DNA of 64,000 nucleotides from the NCBI GenBank assembly GCA_012295275.1, contig CM022673.1, positions 27,969,761 through 28,033,760 on the forward strand, in the 5' to 3' direction. Origin of the DNA: Chrysomallon squamiferum (lineage: Eukaryota; Mollusca; Gastropoda; Neomphalida; Peltospiridae). The notes beneath the pieces were generated by a model. It made no database searches and had not been told where the DNA came from. It saw nothing but the letters and a program-made list of their open reading frames with translations. This document shows, piece by piece, positions 51,960 to 63,842 of this stretch. The translations under genes and the position numbers were made by a program. Numbering within the stretch: position 1 is the stretch's first letter; each line of letters starts with the position of its first letter.

Positions 51960-52375
51960 CTAATATGTGCAGGTATGTGCCGAGCTGCTGTAGTAGTCGC
52001 AGCCGTCGATTGTGTGTGTTCAGCATTTCCCCTTCACGAGAAGCAAACAGATCTATCCTGTTTACCGGCTTGTAGTCAGGGATATAGACATACTTCTGCA
52101 GTTCAATACGGAAAACACCTGGCTACTCCACTCTCTGCGTTGCTCTTCGCCAGTAGATGTCATGTTTGCCTGTTGACTTCTCCCGAGAAATTTGGTGCAA
52201 ACATAAGAAAGAAAAAAAAATATCGCTGTGACTTTACCCCCGTCGATTTCGCTGACATCGTCCCCCCCCCTTACATCGGTGATGTTGTGCGGAGGTGGCA
52301 TAAACATGTGACAGTTAGTCTGATGAATGCATGCAAACAATATAGCATTGTTGATAGTTATGTCAACAAATAGAC
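51960..52375. other. Unexplained complex island with a 132-codon + strand ORF
   Basis: About 400 bp of balanced, CpG-containing sequence. The + strand frame 51975-52373 stays open for 132 codons (MCRAAVVVAAVDCVCSAFPL at its start) but shows no domain I know, and the - strand is open too. It holds ATGAATGCATGCAAAC, an octamer-like cluster, at 52323-52338. Could be regulatory DNA, an untranslated exon, or an unknown gene fragment. Confidence 0.3.
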
Positions 52376-52885
52376 ATGTTAAACAGTCTTTGAACTTTTA
52401 AATAAATTTACATTTGAGTCCAGATCCTTTTTTTTTTTTTTTCCTTTTACTTTCTTTCTTCCTAGATGTCTTTGTTTTAAGTGCACAAGGAAGGTTGGTT
52501 GGTTTCCTTTTAGTTTTATTGTACAATACACTTAATAAATTGTTGACATAGAGCAAGAAGTAAAAACAAATGTACCCACAACATTATAAAGAAATGTAAC
52601 TGTCCTACCCATAATACTTACAAAACAACTTACTTTCTACAGTTAAAAGAGGGCTATAGATACAAACTGTTTACTCTCAAATCTTTAATAAGTGATAGAA
52701 AAGATGCCACTAACATTATGTAGATGATATACTATGAGGATAATTACAGCTTAATGTAAGTTCACCCAGAGTTTATTTTTTGTTCATAAATGTACTGAAA
52801 GTTTTTGTTATTTTAATCTTTACAGCATTAAATAAATTTTTTATTAACTTACCTTATTAAATTGATTTTCCCATTTTATTTTAAT

Positions 52886-52929
<44 letters not shown>

Positions 52930-53433
52930 TAGTATTGAGTTTTTTGCTGAATAAAATACAATTTATATATATATATGTAGAGAGAAAGAGATTTTGATCA
53001 ATGTGCAGTTTACATACATATATAAAACTGTTTTCTTTCTTTCTTAACTACTTTCGTCTAGGTAATTGTGCATGTATATAAGTAATCCTGATATAACAAA
53101 TGATCCCATGTAAGTGTATTGTTAAGACAGAAAAAAACCCATAAGTTCCATCTACCCCCCCTACATCAGTACTTTGCCCTAGATAAACCTATATTTAAAA
53201 ACAGGAAATACATTCTTAATATAAGTGATTTACGAGAAGTTCAAGTATTTGTTATCAGATGCGTTGGTACAGGCTGGGTAGATCTGTTTATAAGTGGTTT
53301 ATCTCGCGTAGTAGTCACTATTATTTTAACAGCTTTCTGAAATACATTATCAATTTGAAAAAAAAAAAAAAAAAAAAAAAAAAATTAAAATAGGCAATCC
53401 CTTACAGGGGGAAACAGTATATATGCCTGACCC

Positions 53434-53473
<40 letters not shown>

Positions 53474-53899
53474 AAAGAAATTCTCTTTGTGTTATCGGTT
53501 TAGTGCATACAGCCCTTTTACAAAGCCCTGTTACTGGAATCAGCCAATATGCTTTGAGCTTTGACTGTTATTCGCCAGGTGTAGCGTACTGCGTTTTGAA
53601 ATGTATATGGGCTTTCTTATCTACCGTATGTTTGGTTACACAATGAACTTCCTGTCCAGAGAAGAGAACTTACAAATAATATAAAAAAAAAAAAAAATTA
53701 ACAAAAAAAAAAAAAAAATAAAGGATAAATCTAGCAAGTTAAATCAATATATATGTTCAGCGTGGTGCTTGACAAACAAACACTTGATGGCAAGATAGAT
53801 TAATACATCAGCATATTCATCTGGCTTAGATGCCAATCAGAAGTAGTAAGCTACATCGAAGGCAGCTGCGTACATTGGTTATAATTCAATTTATTCATG

Positions 53900-54015
53900 T
53901 AATATTAATGTGATGTTTGTGCTGGCTTTACCTCTTTGTTCGGCTGTTATCGGCACACATCTATTTATTATTACTCACTGTCAGTGAGTTACGATTGGAA
54001 TTGGACAACAGTTGG
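53900..54015 (+). other. Possible untranslated exon with strong donor
   Basis: Ordinary-composition sequence ends AACAGTTGG|gtaagtta, a near-consensus 5' splice site. The only ATG frame (from about 53914) closes after 24 codons. It could be a 5' UTR exon of the secreted peptide gene or of a non-coding transcript. Confidence 0.25.
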
Positions 54016-55235
54016 GTAAGTTAGATATGTAGATTTTTTTTTTTTTTTTTGTTATGTTATAATTGTGTGTGTGTGTGTTTATATATAAGACTGATGTAAT
54101 ATTATTATGTTTTAATTATGGTGTGTAGGCTTTTCATTATGTTCTATAAGGAATATGTGGTTTTATATGTGTATATGTGTATATATATGTTGTTGTGTGT
54201 GTGTGTGTGTGTGTGTGTAAGGAATGCTTCTTTTTTTAAAAATCTTTTATTATGTTTTAAAGTTTAATTTGGATAAAAGTCAGTAATAGATTGAAATTAC
54301 ATAGCAAGTTTTTTTTTTTCCTATTATCATTATATTGTTTGTAGTTCTGGTTTTTTTAAAATTATTATTTCAATTTATTTGTTTTTTGTTTATTGGGTAA
54401 TATAATATGAATATGATACAGAAAAAAAATATAAAAGTTGTGATAATTCATATATTTTTATTATTATTTTTTTTATATTTTTAATAATATAAATAAAATG
54501 TAAACATTATTATAAATTTCTTTTTTATTTTCTTTATTTGCATCTTTGTTTCTTCCATTACTTTATAATAGAATTTACAAATAGTTTTGTATAAGACAGA
54601 GAGAAAGAGGTGTTTGAATTGAATTCCGTGATATATGTTTTTTGTCTACCTGGTAATGTAATCTGCAACTTATATCAGTCTGAGTAGAATATTTGGCTGA
54701 GTGGGATGGGCCGAGGTCGTTACTCCTCACTGAACGGTTTTAGTCATCTCCCATTTCATCTGCAGCTAGGACTCAGTTTTACCCCTGTTTCTGGAAAGGC
54801 GAATATAAAAAAAATATCTTGCTACATGTATAAAGACGATCACCATAATTTGGCAGCAATAGGTTTCCTTTGTTCTGGTGTGGTCGTTAACCGTACAAAT
54901 TTCATTACTTGATGATTAATAAACAACATTTAATGTGTTGAGTGTGTTATTAACAAAAAATATTTCCTTCCTGTTGTATCACGTCTTAAGACAAAAATCA
55001 AGAAATAATTGTGTTAATCACATGTATAGATTTTTTTTCTTCATCTTTGACTCTTACTCCAAGTGTTTAAATAGCTGTTGACTCAATCCATAAGTTGTTG
55101 TTTGAATCCTGCAGCAGTACAGAGAAGTCATTTGTGTAAATAGTTTTTATTGTTGTTGTGGGAAGTAACTAAAGATCATAATACAGATTGATTAAAAGAT
55201 GGTATTGATTTTTTAAAAAAGTAATTGTTAATGTT

Positions 55236-55275
<40 letters not shown>

Positions 55276-55453
55276 AGTGTTATATATATATATATATAAT
55301 TTCCTGTTTTGGTTGAATCTGTATATTAAGATATTGATTTAGTTCAAGAATTGTAAGTAAACTGGACACCTGTCACTACATGAGAAACATATTTTTCATT
55401 TATATTGTATAAGTAATTTGTGATACAAATATTTATTTTGACTCTATGTATGT

Positions 55454-55495
<42 letters not shown>

Positions 55496-56799
55496 TTTAA
55501 ACAGAGGTCTTGTTATATACATATATGATTTTTTTTCTCTTTGTACAAGCTGAATATTACTGATGGTAGAAAGCATATACAGCGACAAATAATGAACGTT
55601 TATTAAAGTGGAGTTCTGTTCCCATCCATTTCTGTCTGTCTGCATGTGTGTCTAATGTGTCTGTCTGACTGTTATTATCTGTTATACAAAATGTGTATTA
55701 TTTTTCTCCATGTTTAGGCTTGTATGCTTTATTTTGTCACCTATCTTTAGATAATAATTGATTATGAAGAAAGAAGGTTGGCGAAACAACCAAGAAGCGA
55801 CTGATACAATTATCTGTATGTTTCTGTACATCTTTCTGTATACTGGCATTCAGTATTTATTTTTTCTTAAATAATGGTTCAAAGACCTCAAAAGCCACAG
55901 AAGAATGTTATCTAAGTATCTGTATATACAGATATCAATATCTGTATATATATATCTGTACAATAATTCTTTGTTTAAAAAAGAAGAAAAAGAAGAAAAG
56001 AGTTACGTTTCATCACCGTTGTGTTTTTTTATCTGTAAATCGTGGAATGAGATGAATTCAGTTTAACCCTTACTGTATTACACAGATTTTTGGGGGTTTG
56101 TAGGCTTATGAGATAAATGAAAGAAATAAATTGTTTTTGTCAGTCTGATCGGCAAATAGTTACATTTTTTAAAGTGTGATTTAAAATTGTTACACTTCAG
56201 TGATTGGTTGTAACAAAGGCTTCTGATTTCCACCCTCAGTTTATTTATTTATTTTATTTTTACTTTTGTCTTTTTTTTTTTTTTTCTTTCTTTTGTCGCT
56301 TTTTACTTCTTCTGTTTTCTGCTTTTTATTCTTTCTTTTGTTCTTACCTGTTATTGTTTTTAAACTAAAATTTCAGCACAAAAATCTTTATAATATTCTT
56401 CTCTGGCTATTAATTTTTACAAAGAACATTTAATAGTAATTAATTTTTTTTTTTTTAAATATTTAAGTTTTAATGTGTTGTATTAGCAATTGATCAAACT
56501 GATTTAAAAAAATATTTTTATGTTTATGGTTTTTTGTGTTTGTGTATATGTGTCTGTATTAATTTGTCACTATAATATGTCAGAACGTTTGTGTAGATGT
56601 TTGTATGTATATGTGTGAGTGTGTGAGTGAGTGTGTGTGTGTGAGTGAGTGTGTGTGTGTGAGTGAGTGTGTGTGTGCATATGTGTGTGTGTGTTGGAGA
56701 TGTGTATATATATCTCTGTGTCTTCATGTATGAGTAGGTCTGTGTTTATGAGTGTTTTGTATGTTAGGGTGTGTGAACTTGTGGGTGTGTGTTTACGTG

Positions 56800-57010
56800 T
56801 ATGTTTGAATGCAGTTATGTGGTCAGACTGAAAGTTTACTAATCCGAGAAAAGTGATAAGTAAGTCTGGCTCATTAAGTGATCAGTGAATGGTCAAGGCA
56901 AGGACTACTGCCTCTAAGCCCCTATTTCCGTCAAGCGTCTGACCTCTTATTTCAACATACACACACACGGTGTCAAGTTGCTAAGTCTTCAAGGTAACTG
57001 TGGATGAAGA
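56800..57010. promoter_or_regulatory. Non-repetitive island upstream of peptide gene (1)
   Basis: About 200 bp with GGTCAAGGCAAGGACTAC, GGCTCATTAAGTGATCAG and TCTTCAAGGTAAC, resembling nuclear-receptor and homeodomain sites. Bounded by GT and AAT repeats. Appearance only. Confidence 0.25.
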
Positions 57011-57048
57011 AATGATTTTAAATACAAAATACAAATAATACTACAAAT

Positions 57049-57058
57049 AATACTAGTA

Positions 57059-57154
<96 letters not shown>

Positions 57155-57333
57155 GTAATAATGGTAATAGTAGTAGTAGTACTAGTAGTAGTAGTAGTAG
57201 TAGTGGTAGTAGTAGTAGTGATAGTAGTAGTAGTAGTAGTAATAGTAGTAATAGTAGTAGTAATAATAGTAGTAGTAATAGCAGCAGCAATAGTAGTTGT
57301 AGTGATAGTGGTAATAAATAAATAAATAAATAA
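57049..57333. repeat. AAT/AGT triplet repeat
   Basis: An AAT tract of about 100 bp followed by about 150 bp of AGT units with variants. The - strand reads as an almost pure Leu false ORF. Confidence 0.95.
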
Positions 57334-58825
57334 GATAAAAAAGTACCTTGTCTATGATGTCTAGTATTTGTTAACCTGTTATATTTTACAAACTTGAGTT
57401 TCATGCTACTAAGTGAAAAAGACTTGATCTTTATAATTGTAACTGGGTTTACCTCATGTTATCTGTGTGACCCTAAACCATAGCTATGACACCATACATC
57501 AATGACAACTTGGCCTTTCACTAGTCAACTGTTTGAAATGTGCTTACATCCTCAGAGGGTTAAAGCATATCTGTCATGTCCCCACATCAAAGAACCTGGT
57601 ACTTGATACAGTGTCAGTATATCGATTGTTTGGTTAGAGAGAAGATACAGTGTTTTTATTAATGTCGTATACAAAATGACTCAAAAGTCTGTTCTACAAT
57701 ATAAGTTAAACTCTTATTATTTTTTAATTTGTTTGGTTTAATTCATATTGTGTGATATAGCTTTTAACAAAATTAATATTTTATAAGCATGTTGTGTTAA
57801 TTTTTAAACAGGGTCTAATAAAGTTTAACCTATATTTTATTTGAAAAATGTTTAACAAACTGTGTAACATTTAAAATATGTTTTGCTTACCTTATTTTGT
57901 TACACAAATTTTAAATAAAATAATTTAATTTCCACATTGAGGGACATTATGTGATTATGTTTGGGTGAAAACCTTAATGATGTAAATACTATGTAAAACT
58001 AGTTTCGATTAAACTACATTATTTTGAAACTTTGTACAATATTGATGAAACTAGATTGATGAAACTAGATTGATTTATTTAAAATCTTTGTAATACAATA
58101 TAGGTTAAACTTGATTATCACTATTTAAATATTAACACAATGTTGATAAGAAATACATTATTTTGTTTTAAAATTTTATAACACAGTATGAATTAAACTA
58201 AATAATTTTTAAAAAATTGCAATACTTTGGGTTTTAATTAGTTTATTTAAAAAATGGATAGATGAAGCTAACTTTTATTTTAAAAATACATAACGGTACA
58301 GGTTAAACAATATTTCTATTTTAATAATCTTTTCAAGAGAGACTTTTCCACAAGGATGGCATATAAAAAAAATCTTCAAAAAAAAAAAAAAAAATTTATG
58401 AAGACTAAAGAATTTTTTTTTTAGTATAATAGTGTATAAAGACAATAAATGTATATTCATAATTCTTTTTGATCTTTATACATTTTTATTGCAATAGTAT
58501 CCAAGAGCTAATTAAGGAATAAAGATCAAGAAGGAAGAAAAAATACACGTGTTCATTAATATGGTGTAACATTCAGTATAGAACCAACCCATTTAGTTGC
58601 AAAGACTTGGAAGGCCAGATTGGATCAGTGAGAATATCTGTACAGGTTCAAATAAAGAAATATGTGAGGAAAAAAAAAGAGAGACTTGACAGGTTTATTC
58701 ATATATTCACATTTTGTAAAGATTTCCTACTCAAATTTATCCTCATTTAAGGACCTTTATTCAGTGTTGATATTACATCCTGTTTTTTTATCTATCCTAG
58801 CCACATGTCTTGCCCTTATACCCAA

Positions 58826-58880
<55 letters not shown>
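58826..58880. repeat. AC microsatellite
   Basis: About 26 AC units. Confidence 0.95.
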
Positions 58881-58884
<4 letters not shown>

Positions 58885-59759
58885 TACATACACTTTACCA
58901 GGAAATAATTTAATTGTATATATATATATAGGTATTAGTGGGTATATTAGAAAACTGATAAGGAAGTTACTGTCACAAGTTTCTGACTCTTTGTGACGTA
59001 ACAGCTTAAATTAAACTCACTGGACTATTAGCTGTATTTAATTATAAATACAAGATTTCAGTTTATGACATTTTAATGCTGGTTTTTTTTTTTTTTTTTT
59101 TTCTTGGAGTGAAATAACCATTTCATTGCTATTTATATACTTGAGATGTAAATAAAAATTGATACATCTGACAAGGCACGCAGTTTTGATGATACACATT
59201 ATCAAGTAAAGGTTTGTATTGTTTTAGATTTAGACAAATCAGTTTTTATATTCATTGAGTTTGATTTTGCAGTTTTCATTTACAAATAATTGTCAGCTGG
59301 AATTTAGTTTAGCCTTTAGAATTTCACTATTTTCAGTTTATAAATGTTATTTATTTATTTGCATGTTGTTTAACCAGTTTTAATTTTTTAACTGGAAAAG
59401 TATGTTTCACTTTTTATTTCCATTTATTTCAATATGTTAACATTTATATATTTATCAAAATTAAATAAATGTTTATGTTTCTTTATTAACACTACATTCC
59501 TAGAATTTATTATAGTTATTCTGTCCATCGGAATACCTTTAGCTAATTTTATCTTAAAAGTTTATTTATCTTTATTTACAAAACCTAAAATATAATTTAT
59601 ACATGTTCAGTTTTCTTCAAAAATATAAAAAGAAATCATTGGTTTGATGTAGTCATTTTGCTTACAAATATATATATTTTTTTAATTAAATTTTGTTTTG
59701 CCTATAAAGTAATTTTATTAATAAATAAACATCCATTAAACGAAATAAACTGAATCCAC

Positions 59760-60060
59760 CTAATCCTTCAGTTCAACTTAAGTCTTATAAATCTCATTAA
59801 ACTGGGATCAGCCACACACAGTTTGTGTACAATACCTGTCCCCCGGAGATTATGCAACATCCAAACACTGATCTGTTGACAATTAGCAGTTTGTTAATCT
59901 CCATTCAGCAGAAATTCTATTGCCAGATCGGCGTGTAATTTTGTTGCTGTGTTTTGGTGTCTGAAGTGTGTCAGATCACTTTGATCACACCAGGTAGGAT
60001 GAACAGACAATTGGATGCTTGGGTTTAATTCAAGTCAGGTGTCGCATCAGCGAATCTTGC
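59760..60060. promoter_or_regulatory. Non-repetitive island upstream of peptide gene (2)
   Basis: About 300 bp with TTGACAATTAGCAG, GTTAATCTCCATTC, CACTTTGATCACACC (TCF/LEF-like CTTTGATC) and GATTATGCAACATCC. CACACCAG|gtaggat at about 59994 is also a possible donor. Candidate enhancer or untranslated exon about 1.7 kb before the peptide start. Confidence 0.3.
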
Positions 60061-60161
60061 TTCCTGACAGGTTCAGAAAAAAAACTTGTCTCGGTGAATG
60101 GACTCTTGTCACTTCCCCCCCCTCCACGACACGTCACTGCAGATTTTGTCTCTTTACCTGA

Positions 60162-60224
60162 AACACAGCTTTCTTCTGAAACTCAGCTTTATCTGAAACA
60201 CAGCTTTCTTCTGAAACACAGATT
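60162..60224. repeat. Short repeats of CTGAAACACAG
   Basis: Four imperfect copies of (T)CTGAAACACAGCTTTCTT-type units. Confidence 0.75.
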
Positions 60225-60306
60225 AAACAGTTGTAATTTTCCTTTCATTCATTGATACAAATAATCATGAATTACTACCTCAGTTATATACCTGATTTTA
60301 TATATA

Positions 60307-60309
<3 letters not shown>

Positions 60310-60400
<91 letters not shown>
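60310..60400. repeat. GT microsatellite running into AT
   Basis: About 35 GT units with one GTAT interruption, then AT units. Confidence 0.95.
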
Positions 60401-61380
60401 GGTAGATATATTCTGGTATCTAAAATTCAGATAACTTTTTATCATGCAGGTTTTTTTCAACTTTCACATTGAATGACTGTAACATTTCTCATTTGAAATG
60501 GCTCTTTCACAACTCTGGAGTTGAACAGTTATATTTGATTTCTTTTCAGTCATTTCATACCATTAACACTGAACAATTTCTATCAGTGTTTGCTTTTCAC
60601 ATCAAGTTTTCATTTTCTTCACATTCAAGTTGAACGGTAAACTTACATCAATTTTTATTTTTTTAAAATATTTTTGCTATTATTATTTTTTTTCATTCAG
60701 ACTGAACAATTTTACTAGTGTTTGCTTTTCATATCTTGATGTTCAGGTTGTGTTTTCTTTTCATATTAAAAAAAAGTCCATTCACCAACAAGTTACACTG
60801 AACTGAACACTTGTTTCATTAGACATTATAATGGTGATTGTATCCTGTTGGATGACATAAAGTTTTATTGATGTAAGACTAACTCATAGTGTTTCTTGGT
60901 TGCAGTAAAGAATATTCAGTGTAATGACCATCTGCTTTATTGCCTATTGTCCTAAATGAATGAACAAAAGAGATTTTGTTAATGATATTAACTAACACAC
61001 ATGCATTTCTCACATAATGATAATAGATAGGAAACCTGCTATTGTCGGTTAGTTATACCAATTTGTAGCAAAGAATTAATGATATTTGAAATATATACAA
61101 TTTCCATATATACATGTATATGTCTGTATCAGAGAGAGGTATATATATATACAGATATAGATAGATGTACATGTACCTGCAGGTGTAGATTTAGATACAG
61201 AGATAGAGATATGGGTATGTGTTCCTCTTTGTAAGAGGAAAGTGTATAACATGGACTTTGATAAGACAGTTTTGTGTCATTCATTAATGGATGGTACATG
61301 AAATCAGCACCACATTTGTTACATATGTTTTTATTTTATTTCTTCATTGTTGAAAAATGGATTAAAATTTCTATTTTTAA

Positions 61381-61427
61381 AAAAAAAACACACACACACA
61401 CACACACATACATATATATAAATATAT

Positions 61428-61458
<31 letters not shown>

Positions 61459-61613
61459 GATATATACACACACATATACACATACATATATACATACACA
61501 CATACATACATATATACATACACACACATACATACGTACATACACATTCATACATACACAGATACATATATACATACATACATTCTATACACACACACAC
61601 ACATACATACACT
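61381..61613. repeat. AC/AT/ACAT compound microsatellite
   Basis: Poly(A), then AC, AT and ACAT/ACAC units, ending about 75 bp before the TATA-like motif of the peptide gene. Such a tract next to a promoter could affect nucleosome placement. Confidence 0.93.
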
Positions 61614-61685
61614 TAAACAGTATACATCTTGACAGAACTTACATTGCCACCACTGACACTTACCCTCACCATCAAGAAGGAGCAG

Positions 61686-61723
61686 TAAATTAAAATAACG
61701 ACAACTGTATTGGCAGTTCAGTC
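61686..61723 (+). promoter_or_regulatory. Possible core promoter (TATA-like plus initiator)
   Basis: A TAAATTAAAATAA stretch (61686-61698) lies about 30 bp before TTCAGTC (61717-61723), an initiator-like motif with A at 61720. That spacing is normal for a TATA promoter and would give an 18-nt 5' UTR before ATG 61738. In AT-rich DNA a TATA-like match is weak evidence on its own. Confidence 0.35.
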
Positions 61724-61737
61724 TTTGCACTCAGTGT

Positions 61738-61764
61738 ATGTGTAAATCATTGCTTTGTCAGAGG
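61738..61764 (+). CDS. Secreted peptide gene, coding exon 1
   Basis: Nine codons, ATG to MCKSLLCQR, then the strong donor AGAGG|gtgagt, phase 0. The ATG joins directly onto the hydrophobic exon 2 to complete a signal peptide. It could be the first exon (TATA-like and initiator motifs upstream) or an internal exon using the acceptor ttggcag at 61715. Confidence 0.6.
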
Positions 61765-62722
61765 GTGAGTGATCTGTAGATGCCTTTTAGTTGGACTCAT
61801 GAGCAATCTCAGTGGTCATTAGGGTCCCAGTGTAAACCTAATCATTGTTTTCTCATCAAGGAACAAGAGTGTCCCTGGTGTTGAAACAAGCGTCTCTGCA
61901 TGTTTGTCCTGTCCCTTATTGTTCCAGCTGCTGATCTCCAGTCTGCTTGCCTGCCTCATGCTGGCTCCAGTGCTCTCACAGAGTGATCCATCAGAGGAGT
62001 CAAGGTTGGTGCACTTGCTGAGGTTATTAATTCACTTGTAGTCGTTTAAATGATGTATAAGGTGAAGAAGATGATGATCTTTTTTTTGCCATCTTAGCAT
62101 CCTAACGTCATCTGTTTTCTGCTCTAGTTTTAAATTATTATTTTTTTTTTTTTTGCCTCAGACAATTTAGGATTTATTTGATTTAGAAGTTTATAGTGTG
62201 TGTGCATACATATTGTTGTGCTTATTATATTTTCAATCTGTCAAATACAATATTTTAAGTTGTATAAATTATTTTGTCTTCATCAAAGAATACAATTTTT
62301 TTATTTTTTTATTTTTATTTTTATTTTTTTATTATACTGGTTTACCATTCCTTTCATTCTCTCACCTTTCTTACTTTACCTGGCCAGTTCTCTATGTATT
62401 TATCTCTCAAATTATTTAGCGTTCATTTGATTTACAAAGATTAGTAAAGTTGTCCCTTTGTTCATCTATCTTAATGTCCATGCTTTGACAGTCTTGCCAT
62501 CTGTCTGTGAATTAATCCATCTGTCCTTTTCTCCATCCATTCATTCCTCTGTACATTTATCTATCTATTCACTCATCTATATAATCCATTCTTCTTTCTG
62601 GCCATCCATTTATGCATCTGTTAATTTCTCTGTCCGTTCTTCCATTGATCCACAGATTCATTTGTCATGTTTGATGTCACTTTGTTTATGACATAATCAG
62701 TAACATAACAATAAAACTACTG

Positions 62723-62772
<50 letters not shown>

Positions 62773-62773
62773 A

Positions 62774-62838
<65 letters not shown>

Positions 62839-63407
62839 TATGAAATAACTAATAGCCAATATAGTTTTGTTTCAAGTATCTTTCTTTTGTTCATTCTTAC
62901 ATATACATAAACTGGACCAGAAAATTACAACTTCTTTTCATTTATTTATTTATATGATACAAAACAAGAGTAATTTTGTCCCAGTTTATCATTCATTCAT
63001 TTCATATATACATACATATATATATACACATTTATATACACACACAGACACACACACAAAAACATATATTACTTCATTTGTGTCTATTATGCGTACAAAT
63101 ATGACAACCGTCTCTTTATTTCCAGTAAGTTATTTCCTTCGTTAGGTAATATTGACCACCTTTATAAATATTCAAGCAATGAAAAGAAACAATTTCTCTT
63201 TACTCCTAACCCAACATGTCTGGAAATAAAGAAATAAATAAATAAAAACGACTCAAGGAAAAAAAGTCACCACTTCGAATGGGGCAGCAGGAAATTGCTC
63301 TCATAGTTGCTTATTTAATTTTATTTCTCGGAATTTGCAGCATGTTATGTTGTTGACAGGCCAAGTTCACCTATAGGTTATGATAGGCTGTATGAGTGAG
63401 TCTCTGT

Positions 63408-63448
<41 letters not shown>

Positions 63449-63685
63449 TGTGTATACTCCAGACTAAGTCATCCTGCTTGTATACCTCTCAATTCTGTTG
63501 GTAAACGTGAATACCGGATGCCAGGACATGGTGCTCAATGTGGACATGGTGGATGCTTGTTAACATTGACTTGTGAGTCTGTTTGCTCTGTATTTTCTAC
63601 CTTATGGGAAGGATCTGCTCCAGTGCTTATGCTGTTTGGAGACAATATTTGTACAATCAACAAAAACGCTGGTTGTAAGCAGTGA
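61738..63685 (+). CDS. Unrecognised 108-aa secreted, cysteine-rich prohormone-like protein, 3 exons
   Basis: Joining 61738-61764, 61928-62004 and 63463-63685 gives one open frame of 108 residues. Residues 1-26, MCKSLLCQRLLISSLLACLM then LAPVLS, read as a classic signal peptide with likely cleavage before Q27. Q27-V47 is a short acidic peptide followed by G48-K49-R50, the usual amidation plus dibasic cleavage signal. The rest, E51-Q108, has six cysteines spaced C-x4-C-x5-C-x3-C-x21-C-x7-C; a seventh, C41, lies before the GKR. An AATAAA follows the stop by about 150 bp. The architecture fits a neuropeptide, hormone or small defence protein, but I cannot place it in a family. An alternative donor at 62022 would add six residues in frame. 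The gene model is an inference from splice phases and the signal peptide. Confidence 0.62.
61928..62004 (+). CDS. Secreted peptide gene, exon 2 (signal peptide core)
   Basis: Acceptor has a long pyrimidine tract ending attgttccag. Encodes LLISSLLACLMLAPVLSQSD then PSEES, with donor TCAAG|gttggt leaving phase 2. The hydrophobic run followed by A-P-V-L-S|Q is typical of a signal peptide end. Alternative in-frame donor GAG|gttatt at 62022. Confidence 0.65.
62727..62836. repeat. GT then GA microsatellite
   Basis: About 22 GT units followed by about 30 GA units, in the large intron of the peptide gene. Confidence 0.95.
63404..63450. repeat. GT microsatellite at the peptide exon 3 acceptor
   Basis: About 20 GT units ending 12 bp before the exon 3 boundary. 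It takes the place of a normal pyrimidine tract (tgtctgtgtatactccag), which makes the acceptor weak. Confidence 0.93.
63463..63685 (+). CDS. Secreted peptide gene, exon 3 (mature cysteine-rich part)
   Basis: Acceptor tatactccag lies just after a GT repeat. Encodes RLSHPACIPLNSVGKREYRM, PGHGAQCGHGGCLLTLTCES, VCSVFSTLWEGSAPVLMLFG and DNICTINKNAGCKQ, then TGA. Ordinary base composition in an otherwise repeat-rich region, with cysteine and glycine patterning, supports real coding. Confidence 0.65.
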
Positions 63686-63836
63686 TTACCAAGATCTGCG
63701 ATGCATTCGGAAAAGAGAAGAGGGATTATGAGCCATTGTGGGCTGAACACTGAAGTACACTGCTGTGTTGAGATGTAAATGTTGGAGATTTTGATGAAAA
63801 AAAATGGATGCAAGTTATGATGTGATGTAAAAGATA

Positions 63837-63842
63837 AATAAA
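63837..63842 (+). terminator. Poly(A) signal of the secreted peptide gene
   Basis: AATAAA about 150 bp after the stop, followed within 30-60 bp by GT-rich DNA (gtttatggtttgtc, gtgtattgtttg). Good position and context for a 3' end. Confidence 0.6.

Larger units (their letters stand above)
48251..61685. other. Interval between FUZ 5' end and the secreted peptide gene
   Basis: About 13.4 kb with no recognised protein gene. + strand is T-rich, the opposite of the FUZ intron DNA, so it may be transcribed rightward. It contains microsatellites, mononucleotide runs, and several islands of ordinary sequence (48640-48960, 51960-52375, 53480-54015, 54640-54910, 56800-57010, 59760-60240). Confidence 0.6.

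Noticed and set aside
57018-57404. Poly-leucine ORF
   Set aside because: AAT/AGT triplet repeat read on the - strand.
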